Origin: Demequina aestuarii
Lineage (GTDB): Bacteria; Actinomycetota; Actinomycetes; Actinomycetales; Demequinaceae
Assembly (NCBI RefSeq): GCF_000975095.1
Contig: NZ_BBRD01000001.1
Span: 701,467-765,466, forward strand
DNA length: 64,000 nt
Direction of reading: 5' to 3'
A program made the translations under genes and the position numbers. Of this stretch, positions 40,395 through 49,364 are shown one piece after another. Position 1 is the first letter of the stretch; every line of letters begins with the position of its first letter. Below the pieces are notes generated by a model, which had not been told where the DNA came from, did no database searches, and worked only from the letters and a program-made list of their open reading frames with translations.

Positions 40395-41729
40395 CTACCG
40401 CTGCGCGCGGGCCTTCGCGCGTCGGTTGAGCTCCAGCGCCCGTTCCCGCTCGGCCTTGTGGTCGACCATCGGCCCTGGGTAGGCAGGGGTGTCCAGATCG
40501 GGCACCCAGCGTTCGACGTACCGCCGATGCGGGTCGAACTTGTCCGCTTGCGTCTGCGGGTTGAACACCCGGAAGTACGGTGAGGCGTCCCGGCCGGTGC
40601 CTGCCACCCACTGCCAGTTGAGCTGATTCTGCGAGTGGTCGTAGTCCACGAGCGCACGCCTGAAGTGGTCGGCGCCGCGCTGCCACGGCAGGTGCAGATC
40701 CTTCACGAGGAAGCTCGCGACCACCATCCGCACCCGGTTGTGCATCCACCCCGTGGAGGCGAGCTGCCGCATCCCGGCGTCCACGAGGGGGAAGCCGGTG
40801 CGACCGTCTCGCCAGGCGATGAACGCCGCGTCGGCTTCCGCGCCGGTCGCCCAGTCGTCCTCCAGGACGACGGTCGACAACGACTCGCGCCGCGCCTGCG
40901 GCTCGTGCCACAGCGTGTCGGCATGGAACTCGCGCCAGGCGATCTCGGATTCGAAGGCGCGGGCGGCCGAGTGGTCCACGGCGCCGGTGAGCGCGAGCAC
41001 GGTCCGGGGGTGCACCAGTCCGAAGGCCAGTGCGGTCGACAGGTGCGACGTCGAGTCGAGATCGGGGCGATCGCGCTCCTCGCCGTAGTGCTCGATCCTG
41101 TCGTCGACGAACTCCTCGAGGTCCTCGCGCACGCGGCGCTCTCTGAACTCGTGGGTGCGCTCCAGCGGATCCTCCGCGTCCGCGTGCGCGGCGATCTGGT
41201 CGAGGTCGGCATCGGCGGAGTCCGCCGGAAGGCGCGCGAAGGCGTCGGCGTCCGCGGGGGCGGCGGGGGAGCGCCAGCCGTGCTCGCGCCACGCGCCGCG
41301 ATACGGCGTGAAGACCCGGTACGGGGTCCCGTCTCCCTTGGTGACGCGTCCGGGCGCCACGGCGTACGGCGAGCCGATCATGCGCAGCTCGCGGCCGTCG
41401 GCCCCGAGCGCCGCGGCGACGGCCTCCTGCTCGCGCACGCCGGACGGGGTGTACTCCTGTGCCGCCCAGACCACCGGCGCATCGGCCTGCCGGGCGGCGG
41501 CGAGCACCGCATCGGCCGGCTCTCCCCGGCGCACTGCAAGGCCGCCGCCGGTGTCGTCACGCAGCGACCACAGGGCCCGGGCCAGGTGAGCGCGGCGCCT
41601 GCCGGACCAGAAGTGCAGGGCTGGCGTCCACGCGAAGACCGCCGCGGCTGGGCCGTCCTTCTGCGCCGAGATGAGCGCGGGGTTGTCGTCGAGGCGCAGG
41701 TCGCGCCGGGCCCACCACAGTTGCGTCAT
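40395..41729 (-). CDS. phr: deoxyribodipyrimidine photo-lyase
   Basis: 444-aa light-driven DNA repair enzyme (cryptochrome/photolyase family). The N-terminal antenna domain starts MTQLWWARRDLRLDDNPALI; the FAD domain has WRDGRTGFPLVDAGMRQL, GWMHNRVRM and LVDYDHSQNQLNWQWVAGTG with the family ending DASPYFRVFNP. The ATG at 41729 is used; a GTG three codons upstream is possible. Residue pattern fits class I CPD photolyases. Confidence 0.93.
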   Translation of the reverse strand: MTQLWWARRDLRLDDNPALISAQKDGPAAAVFAWTPALHFWSGRRRAHLARALWSLRDDTGGGLAVRRGEPADAVLAAARQADAPVVWAAQEYTPSGVREQEAVAAALGADGRELRMIGSPYAVAPGRVTKGDGTPYRVFTPYRGAWREHGWRSPAAPADADAFARLPADSADADLDQIAAHADAEDPLERTHEFRERRVREDLEEFVDDRIEHYGEERDRPDLDSTSHLSTALAFGLVHPRTVLALTGAVDHSAARAFESEIAWREFHADTLWHEPQARRESLSTVVLEDDWATGAEADAAFIAWRDGRTGFPLVDAGMRQLASTGWMHNRVRMVVASFLVKDLHLPWQRGADHFRRALVDYDHSQNQLNWQWVAGTGRDASPYFRVFNPQTQADKFDPHRRYVERWVPDLDTPAYPGPMVDHKAERERALELNRRAKARAQR

Positions 41730-41742
41730 GCCCGGCACAACG

Positions 41743-41778
41743 CACCACGGCCGCCGGGCAATCCCGGCGGCCGTGGTG
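41743..41778. terminator. hairpin terminator of the FMN-reductase gene
   Basis: Perfect 16-bp arms (CACCACGGCCGCCGGG and complement) around a 4-nt CAAT loop, lying between the minus-strand reductase stop and the photolyase start. Confidence 0.75.
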
Positions 41779-41865
41779 GTGAGGCGTCGTGCGTCCTACG
41801 TGGTGCTCATGAGCACTCTGAGGACGGTCCTGCGTTCTGCGTAGGCGCTACGCCCATGCGGAGAG

Positions 41866-42432
41866 TCAGACGTTCGCGTTCATGCGCGCGTGCGACTGGA
41901 TGTGATCCACGGCCGCGTTGACGAAGCCGCCGAGGACTGCCGCCTGCGCGTCGTCCTGAAGCGAGCCGTCCTGGCCGAAGGCGGCCGGGTTGAAGTGGAA
42001 GAACGTCTCGGGCTGACCCAGCGTGGGCGCCGAGAAGTGCGCGAGGATGTTGCGCAGGTGCTGCTGCGCCATCGCGGTGCCGGTGGTGCCGATCGAGGCG
42101 CCCATGATCGCGACGGGCTTGCCGGTGAACGAGTTCTGACCCCAGGGGCGCGAGGCCCAGTCGAGGGCGTTCTTGAGGGCGCCGGGGATCGAGCGCGAGT
42201 ACTCGGGGGTGACGATGATGATGCCGTCGACGTCCTCGATGGACTGCTTCCACTCGGTGGCCACGTCGGGCCAGTTGCCGTCGAGCTCGTAGTTGTAGAT
42301 GGGGAGCGCGGTGAGGTCCAGGTGGACGAACTCGACGCTCTGGTCGTCCGCGAGCGTGGGGAGCACGGTTGCGACCTTCTTGTTGATGGAGCTTTCGGCG
42401 ACGGAGCCGACGATGATACCGATGCGAGTCAT
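41866..42432 (-). CDS. NADPH-dependent FMN reductase family protein
   Basis: 188-aa flavodoxin-like oxidoreductase. The FMN phosphate loop GSVAESSINKKVA, and VTPEYSRSIPGALKNALDWAS are the family signatures. It probably reduces quinones, azo or other electrophilic compounds. The possible operator at 42501-42520 and a MerR gene upstream suggest induction by a chemical stress, which is inference. Start ATG at 42432. Confidence 0.87.
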   Translation of the reverse strand: MTRIGIIVGSVAESSINKKVATVLPTLADDQSVEFVHLDLTALPIYNYELDGNWPDVATEWKQSIEDVDGIIIVTPEYSRSIPGALKNALDWASRPWGQNSFTGKPVAIMGASIGTTGTAMAQQHLRNILAHFSAPTLGQPETFFHFNPAAFGQDGSLQDDAQAAVLGGFVNAAVDHIQSHARMNANV

Positions 42433-42500
42433 GGGATGTCCTTGATCGTTGAGTACGGGTGGTCATGGCTGTCGGCAGCGATGGCGACACCTGTCCAACA

Positions 42501-42520
42501 ATAGATGATCTTTCAACTAT
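42501..42520. promoter_or_regulatory. imperfect dyad, MarR-like operator candidate
   Basis: 20-bp AT-rich dyad with ATAG/CTAT ends and TGA/TCA inside, 7 of 10 arm positions matching. It overlaps a TTGAAA element on the minus strand, about 70-90 nt before the FMN-reductase start. It resembles the TAGTTGAAAG...-type sites of MarR regulators; no such regulator is encoded here. Confidence 0.35.
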
Positions 42521-42566
42521 TCCCGCACAGCGAAGTTCTGTGCGACATCGCACCCCTTGATGCAGA

Positions 42567-42610
42567 CCGGCCGATGCGGTCGTCACCCAAGTGACGATCG
42601 CATCGGCCGG
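42567..42610. terminator. hairpin terminator of the MerR gene
   Basis: 20-bp arms (42567-42586, 42591-42610) with one mismatch and a CCAA loop, 16 nt after the MerR stop on the minus strand. Each arm contains the recurrent GCCGATGCG 9-mer in opposite orientation. Confidence 0.7.
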
Positions 42611-42625
42611 AGGGGCGCGGGGGCG

Positions 42626-43408
42626 CTAGAGGCGCGTGTCCGCGTAGACCTCGGCGCCGTCGCGCAGGAGCTGCGCGGCGCCCGGGGCCACCTCGTCGTA
42701 GTGGGAGCGGAACCGCTCGTCGTCCACGTACATCTGAGTGAGGCCGCGGTAGGCGTCGGCGTCCGGGGTCCAGATGACGCTCACCCACGCGTGGTGGCGG
42801 GCGATCACGTCCTGGACCTCGGGGCTGTCGGGGGCCAGGTGGACCCGCACTGCGGCGCCGAGGGCCTCGACGATCTCGCGGTCCGTCTGCATGTGGCGGC
42901 GCTTGCCGTCTTCGCCGAGCTTCTCCCACTGGGCGTTCGAGGCGTCGACGGTGGCGTCGCCCCAGCGCTCGCGGGCCTCGGGCTCGTACTGAGCGTGGTC
43001 GAACCCGTCGAACAGTTGGTCGGTGGTCATGGTCTTGCCTTTCTCGAGTGAGTCGATGGTTCTCGCGACGGTGGCCGCGAGACGCGCGTAGCGGTCGCGC
43101 TCGGCGGTGAGGCCGGCGTGGTGGTCGCGCAGTTGCGCGATGGTCTCGGCGGGATCGTGTGCATCGACGATGCGCCGGATCCGGTCGAGTCCCGTGCCCA
43201 GCTCCCTCAGCACGAGGATGTGCTGGAGCCGGAGGAGCTCCGGGCGCGAGTAGTGGCGGCGGCCGTCGGCGCCCGTCCAGGCGGGGGTCAGCAGGCCGAT
43301 GCTGTCGTAGTGGCGCAGCGTCCGGCTGGTCACCCCGGTGAGGCGGGCGAGCTGGGCGATGTCGAGGGCGTCCGTCGTGTCGCCGGACATGGTGTCTCTC
43401 GTGGTCAT
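42626..43408 (-). CDS. MerR family regulator, TipA type
   Basis: 260 aa. The N-terminal winged helix-turn-helix is IAQLARLTGVTSRTLRHYDS, followed by a dimerisation coiled coil (residues about 85-125) and a C-terminal TipAS-like ligand-binding domain (FDHAQYEPEARERWGD, then HHAWVSVIWTPDADAYRGL). TipA proteins bind thiopeptides or other hydrophobic drugs and activate their own promoters. The start at 43408 fits a leaderless transcript from the MerR-type promoter at 43415-43445. A second ATG at 43390 is less likely. Confidence 0.88.
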   Translation of the reverse strand: MTTRDTMSGDTTDALDIAQLARLTGVTSRTLRHYDSIGLLTPAWTGADGRRHYSRPELLRLQHILVLRELGTGLDRIRRIVDAHDPAETIAQLRDHHAGLTAERDRYARLAATVARTIDSLEKGKTMTTDQLFDGFDHAQYEPEARERWGDATVDASNAQWEKLGEDGKRRHMQTDREIVEALGAAVRVHLAPDSPEVQDVIARHHAWVSVIWTPDADAYRGLTQMYVDDERFRSHYDEVAPGAAQLLRDGAEVYADTRL

Positions 43409-43414
43409 GGCTCG

Positions 43415-43445
43415 ACTCTAGAAGTTGACGCCGCGTCAATGTCAA
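43415..43445 (-). promoter_or_regulatory. MerR-type autoregulated promoter with 19-bp spacer
   Basis: On the minus strand: TTGACA (43445-43440), 19-bp spacer, TAGAGT (43420-43415), then 6 nt to the MerR ATG. The spacer contains the perfect palindrome TTGACGCGGCGTCAA (43439-43425). The over-long spacer with a central dyad is the standard MerR-activated architecture. Confidence 0.75.
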
Positions 43446-43489
43446 CCCCGGTTTTCGCGAGAGTTGCACACGACCCCATCGGGCCGTCC

Positions 43490-43495
43490 TAGACT
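43490..43495 (+). promoter_or_regulatory. -10 box of leaderless ilvD promoter
   Basis: TAGACT, 7 nt before the ilvD ATG; identical in sequence and spacing to the gatC promoter. Confidence 0.5.
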
Positions 43496-43502
43496 CCGGA
43501 CT

Positions 43503-45200
<1,698 letters not shown>

Positions 45201-45343
45201 GCCGACCTCCCAGGCGGGACCTGGGCGGCGCGCGGTGTGCTGGCGCCCCCACGAGTCACGACATCGTGACCAGGATGTGATGCGGGCGTGATTGCGTGCG
45301 GTGATGCCCCCGATACGGTGGACGTCGGGTCAAGGGGGCTGCG

Positions 45344-46939
45344 ATGACACAGGTGTGGACGACGTTCGTGGGGACGCTCAAGCGAATGCCGCGTTGGCAG
45401 CAGGCGATCGCGATCGTGGCGGCGACACTGCTCGTGGTGGCCGCAGGCGCCGGCATCGCCGCCGCAGTGGCACCAGCGCCGACGCCGGAGCCTGAGGCCG
45501 CGACCACCCCTGCGGCCACGCCCACGCCATCTCTCTCGCCGACCGCGCCCGTGGCGACTGCGACTCCTCCCGCCCCGTCTGCCAAGCCCTCACCGTCGCC
45601 CTCGCCGACTGAGCGTGAGGCCACCGTCACCCTGGGTGGCCCCCTCGAGCGTGCTGAGAGTGACACGGCCGGGCGCGGCGTGGTGGCATGCGCCGTGCCG
45701 AACGAGGGCGCTGACGCCGAGGGCTACGTCTCGATCAGCTTCCAGGCGATGCGCGACGAATCCCGTCGCACGCCCGTCCACCCGGGCGACGACAGCGCCT
45801 CCCTCGTCATCGCGAGTGAGTTCACGCGCGACCCCTCCGATCCCACCGTTGGGGACGCCCTGCTTACGGCACGTCAGGTCGCATGGTCACCTGACTCGAG
45901 TCAGGTCGCCTTCGTGAGGGAGTCCGACGCGACGCTGTTCGTGCTGGACGTCGCCACGCAGCAGCTCACCACCATGCCGGATGCCACCACCGTGTCGAGT
46001 GCGCATCCGCTGGTGTGGTCGCCGGATGGCTCTCGACTCGCTTACGTGGTGACGGCGGGGGCGGTCGACGGCGTACGCATCGCAGCGCCTGGAGACCGTG
46101 ACAGCCGGGTGATGCTGGGCGCGGCGCACGTCAATGGGGTGGCCTGGGCTCCTGACGGAGACGCGGTGGCCATGTCGACGTCGGAGGCTCAGCCCCATGC
46201 TCGGGGCAGCGTCCACGGCAGCACCGTCGAGGTCTTCGATCTGGCCGACGATTCGATCGCCACGGTGGTGGAGCAGGGAGCCTTCCCGGCATTCTCTCCC
46301 GACGGCCTACGGCTCGCGGTGTTCGCCGATCGCGGCGGCGACGGGACGTTCGGCACGTGGGTGATCGACCTCGAGACCGGCGATGCCTGGGCGCCGCTGG
46401 GCGAGTTCGAGTTCGACGAGTTCCTTCCCGCCTATTGGGAGCGCTTCACCCCGCAGTGGTCGCCGGACGGCTCTCAGCTCGCGTTCGCCGCACCGTCGGG
46501 GGAGAACCGGCGATTCGTCGGCGCGTACGTCGCGGATCTCGACAGCCGCTCGACCCTCGAGTTCGCGGACCGGTACATCCTCGAGGCGCCGCTCTGGAAC
46601 GACGACGGCACCGCCGTCATGACTGATACCGGCAGTACGGTCCTGGTCCTCGAGCTGGACGCCACGACGGTGACGACAGTCGAGCGCGGGCCCGGGGGCT
46701 CCCCGCAGTGGATCCCTGGGAGCGATCGGATGTCTCTCTACGGAAGCGCGTGCCCGGATCGCACCCTGCGCACCATCGTGCTCGATGAGAGCCTCGACAG
46801 TGCGCAGGTGTACGACCTCGGGCAGGGCTGGGCGGAGATCACGACGCCAGCGTGGTCGCCCGATGGGCGCTGGATCCTCACTGATGCGTTCGGCCCCGAC
46901 AGCTGGACGCCGGGCCTCTATCTCTCGCCCGCGCACTGA
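45344..46939 (+). CDS. membrane-anchored TolB-like beta-propeller protein
   Basis: 531 aa. One membrane segment (about 19-43) follows a short cytoplasmic N-terminus, then a Pro/Thr/Ala-rich stalk (about 45-90) and PD40/TolB-like blades recognised by repeated WSPDGS-type motifs (VAWSPDSSQVAFVRES, VWSPDGSRLAYVV, FSPDGLRLAVFAD, WSPDGSQLAFAAP, AWSPDGRWILTDA). Probably an extracellular scaffold or sensor; partner unknown. The ATG follows AAGGGGG. Confidence 0.82.
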   Translation: MTQVWTTFVGTLKRMPRWQQAIAIVAATLLVVAAGAGIAAAVAPAPTPEPEAATTPAATPTPSLSPTAPVATATPPAPSAKPSPSPSPTEREATVTLGGPLERAESDTAGRGVVACAVPNEGADAEGYVSISFQAMRDESRRTPVHPGDDSASLVIASEFTRDPSDPTVGDALLTARQVAWSPDSSQVAFVRESDATLFVLDVATQQLTTMPDATTVSSAHPLVWSPDGSRLAYVVTAGAVDGVRIAAPGDRDSRVMLGAAHVNGVAWAPDGDAVAMSTSEAQPHARGSVHGSTVEVFDLADDSIATVVEQGAFPAFSPDGLRLAVFADRGGDGTFGTWVIDLETGDAWAPLGEFEFDEFLPAYWERFTPQWSPDGSQLAFAAPSGENRRFVGAYVADLDSRSTLEFADRYILEAPLWNDDGTAVMTDTGSTVLVLELDATTVTTVERGPGGSPQWIPGSDRMSLYGSACPDRTLRTIVLDESLDSAQVYDLGQGWAEITTPAWSPDGRWILTDAFGPDSWTPGLYLSPAH

Positions 46940-46981
46940 CCGCGCCGTGATCCGCCGTGCCCCCTCTGACGATGACGAGCG

Positions 46982-47950
46982 TCAGACAGTGGCGGGCTCC
47001 CTGCGGGCGTCCTCCATGCGTGCCGACCCCGGGATCGTCTCGATGACGCGGCGGTAGGCCGCGGTGTCGTCGTAGATCTCCTCCTTGAGCGGGTTCTTGC
47101 GACGCTTGACCATCTTCGTGATCTGCAGCGCCGCCAGGGCGAGGTTGGCCGCCAACGCGATGGCCGACACAGTGAAGAGAGCGGCCGGGTCGTGCGAGGC
47201 CTCGACCGAGAACTGAGAGTCGCCCACGAACGCTGGCACCGCCATGGTGAACATCATCCACAGTGCGAGCGTGTGGGCTCGGTGCTGCAGCCAGGCTCCC
47301 TTGCGGATGAAGAACGCCGGGATGGTGCAGCTGATCAGCAGAGCGGCACCGGCATAGAACGCATGGTCGCCCACGCAGTTGTAGACGTAGGCGAAGTTCC
47401 AGAGGTCGTACGCGATGATCCATGGCCAGATCATGTCGGGCCACATCATGTCCTTGGACTTGTCCTTCGAGATGTAGATGCCCATCCAGCCGGTGATCGC
47501 CACCAGGTTGATGAGGCCCGCGATGCCGTTCATGTAGTTCCACGAGCCGGAGATCATGTAGACGCCGTCGACGATGCCGTCCGCCTGCATGGCTCCCACC
47601 TGGAAGTCGCGGATGCAGGCCTCGAGGATGTTGAGCCCCAAGATGGCAGGCGGGAAGATCAGTGCCCACTTGTTGGTCGCGAAACGCGGGATGTATCGAA
47701 TCGCCATGAAGCCCAGACAGCCCGCCAGCGCCGAGTAGACCTTGACCCAGTGGAACCACGTGCCGGTCGAGGAGTCCGCGCCAGCGGTGTGCGGCCACAC
47801 GACGACCGTGAGGGCGAGCGGCACAGCAACGAACAGAAACAGTCCCGCCCACTTTCCGCGGCGGGAGATCTCGTTGAGTCCGATCAGTGCGCCGAGCACG
47901 ACGAACCACATGAGGCCCGCCTGCCAACTGATGTCGCCGAACAGGAACAT
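46982..47950 (-). CDS. multi-pass membrane protein, DUF5692-like
   Basis: 322 aa with 8-9 hydrophobic segments and conserved-looking Trp/Asp/Asn stretches (MWPDMIWPWIIAYDLWNFAY, GSWNYMNGIAGL, NILEACIRDF). I associate this pattern with the DUF5692 family without certainty; function unknown. The ATG at 47950 follows AAGGAGAG located in the end of the TetR gene, from which it is 3 nt away, so the regulator and this protein are one operon and the regulator probably controls it. Confidence 0.75.
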   Translation of the reverse strand: MFLFGDISWQAGLMWFVVLGALIGLNEISRRGKWAGLFLFVAVPLALTVVVWPHTAGADSSTGTWFHWVKVYSALAGCLGFMAIRYIPRFATNKWALIFPPAILGLNILEACIRDFQVGAMQADGIVDGVYMISGSWNYMNGIAGLINLVAITGWMGIYISKDKSKDMMWPDMIWPWIIAYDLWNFAYVYNCVGDHAFYAGAALLISCTIPAFFIRKGAWLQHRAHTLALWMMFTMAVPAFVGDSQFSVEASHDPAALFTVSAIALAANLALAALQITKMVKRRKNPLKEEIYDDTAAYRRVIETIPGSARMEDARREPATV

Positions 47951-47953
47951 TTC

Positions 47954-48595
47954 TTACTCTCCTTCGAGTGCAGTGGTGGGTTGGTCCGCGGGATGCGGGT
48001 CCGGGGCGCTGGGGGCCAGGCGCAGCGTCTGGCGCACGAGGCAGGCGAGCACGTCGTCCTCGACTGTCGGTTGCGATCGCACGAGCGCGATGAGGCCGTG
48101 AATGAGGGCGATGAAGGTCTCGCGCACGTGAGTGATCTCGATGGGGTGCCGTGCCGCGTAGGCGGGGATAGTGGTCTCCTCGAGCACGTCCACCAGTGCA
48201 TCCACTGCCCGGTCCAAGAAGTGCAAGGACAGCGAAGCGTCGTCGATGCGGGGCAGTGGAGGGGCGGGAGGGGGCCGGTGGTCGCCTCTGGTGGGGACAT
48301 ACCGCCGGAACAGGCCGATGCACTCCATGACGGCCGCGTCGATGTCGCCCGGCGTGCGGTTCGCGTCCCACTCGCGGACGTCGGCGGTGAACTGATCGAT
48401 GTAGCTGTCGAGCACCTGCGTCACCAGGCTGTCCATGTCCCCGACGTAGTGATAGATGAGCCCCCGCGTGACGCCCACGTACGTGGCGAGGTCCTGCACG
48501 GTCGTCGCGCGCACCCCTTGGCGGGCGTAGAGCACTCTCGCGGCGGCAAGGATCTCCTCGCGCCTGATCGTGGGATCTTTCACGGTGCGGGCCAT
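47954..48595 (-). CDS. TetR family transcriptional regulator
   Basis: 213 aa. N-terminal TetR helix-turn-helix: TIRREEILAAARVLYARQGV, TTVQDLATYVGVTRGLIYHY and VGDMDSLV. The C-terminal ligand domain is helical. The ATG at 48595 has TAGCGT 7 nt upstream (leaderless) and a palindromic operator over the -35, so autoregulation is expected. The ORF could extend to 48739 but the extension overlaps the divergent gene and lacks bias. Confidence 0.9.
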   Translation of the reverse strand: MARTVKDPTIRREEILAAARVLYARQGVRATTVQDLATYVGVTRGLIYHYVGDMDSLVTQVLDSYIDQFTADVREWDANRTPGDIDAAVMECIGLFRRYVPTRGDHRPPPAPPLPRIDDASLSLHFLDRAVDALVDVLEETTIPAYAARHPIEITHVRETFIALIHGLIALVRSQPTVEDDVLACLVRQTLRLAPSAPDPHPADQPTTALEGE

Positions 48596-48602
48596 AGCAG
48601 GG

Positions 48603-48631
48603 ACGCTAGTGCGCATTGACGGACCGTCAAT
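48603..48631 (-). promoter_or_regulatory. TetR promoter with overlapping operator
   Basis: ATTGACGGACCGTCAAT (48615-48631) is a perfect 17-bp palindrome that includes the -35 TTGACG. After a 16-bp spacer comes the -10 TAGCGT (48608-48603), 7 nt before the ATG. Binding would block RNA polymerase. Confidence 0.7.
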
Positions 48632-48737
48632 AGGACCTTTGGCACGGGCCCGCTGCGCTGCGCGTCGTTGCTCGGCGCGTGCGGGCGGCGCAGTCAACGG
48701 ACCTGCGGCGCGGCTGGCGGTTTGGCAGGATGGCCTC

Positions 48738-49028
48738 ATGGCTCACGAGATCGGACCCCTGGATCACACCTTCACGGCGCCCATCGGCGTCGAGGTGAAG
48801 AGCGAGACGTGGGCGTGCGTCGAGATGCCCGACTCCGCCGAGTTCTTCGGCACTGGCAAGTCGGTGAAGGTCGACGCCGAGGTGGACGGCGTGGCGCTCG
48901 AGAACGTGGGGTTCATGCCGACAGGTCGAGGCGGCCATATGGTGTCGCTCAGTGCAAAGGTTCGCAAGCAGCTCGGCAAGGACATCGGCGACGAGGTCAC
49001 CGTGTCGCTCACTCGCAGGCTGACGTAG
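48738..49028 (+). CDS. DUF1905 domain protein
   Basis: 96 aa beta-barrel-like protein; HTFTAPIGVEVKSETWACVE, EFFGTGKSVKVDAEVDGV, GFMPTGRGGHMVSLSAKVRK and GDEVTVSL match the DUF1905 pattern. Function unknown. Divergent from the TetR gene; its stop is 3 nt before repeat copy C. Confidence 0.78.
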   Translation: MAHEIGPLDHTFTAPIGVEVKSETWACVEMPDSAEFFGTGKSVKVDAEVDGVALENVGFMPTGRGGHMVSLSAKVRKQLGKDIGDEVTVSLTRRLT

Positions 49029-49031
49029 GGC

Positions 49032-49105
49032 GACACTCACCGCCCCTCAGGATGCATGGAGCTTCCAGAACCGACACTCAGCGCCCACCGTGACGCCAAG
49101 GCGGG
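49032..49105 (+). repeat. 74-nt dispersed repeat, copy C
   Basis: Most diverged copy, directly downstream of the DUF1905 gene. GACACTCAC and GACACTCAG boxes are again 41 nt apart and the copy ends in AAGGCGGG at the same register as copies A and B, so length and layout are conserved while the spacer sequence is not. Confidence 0.6.
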
Positions 49106-49193
49106 AGAGGGTCGGGGGTGTCCAGTATGCGAGACGGTGAACCAGAATGTGAGATTGTTGGCCCAAATGGCGACATGAGTGCCGTCCTGGGCG

Positions 49194-49199
49194 TACAGT
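49194..49199 (+). promoter_or_regulatory. -10 box for the ilvB leader
   Basis: TACAGT, 7 nt before the leader-peptide ATG at 49207, so the leader peptide is probably translated from a leaderless transcript. Confidence 0.45.
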
Positions 49200-49206
49200 C
49201 GATCCC

Positions 49207-49248
49207 ATGCAGACGATTCTCGTAGTTACCGGGCGCGCGGACCTCTAG
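49207..49248 (+). CDS. ilvBNC attenuation leader peptide
   Basis: 13-residue peptide [13 protein letters not shown] with four consecutive branched-chain codons (Ile, Leu, Val, Val), ended by TAG. A 10-bp stem starts within its last codons and a U-tract terminator follows, the classical layout for translation-controlled attenuation of ilvBNC. Stalling at Ile/Leu/Val codons when charged tRNA is short would favour read-through. Confidence 0.8.
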   Translation: MQTILVVTGRADL

Positions 49249-49310
49249 TCCAAGCCCAGGCATCGTCCGCGCGCATCCCCCGACAGCCACCCAAGGCCGA
49301 GGGGTTTTTT
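49233..49310 (+). terminator. ilv attenuator: pause stem and intrinsic terminator
   Basis: GCGCGCGGAC (49233-49242) pairs with GTCCGCGCGC (49265-49274), a 10-bp stem overlapping the leader codons. A second stem (49277-49304, CCCC/GGGG base with internal bulges) ends in six T (49305-49310), the only clear U-tract terminator in this window. A small extra hairpin lies at 49316-49338. Confidence 0.75.
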
Positions 49311-49364
49311 CATGCGAGGCGGACGCGAGAGCCGCCTCATCATTTCGACTCAATGGGAGAGAAG

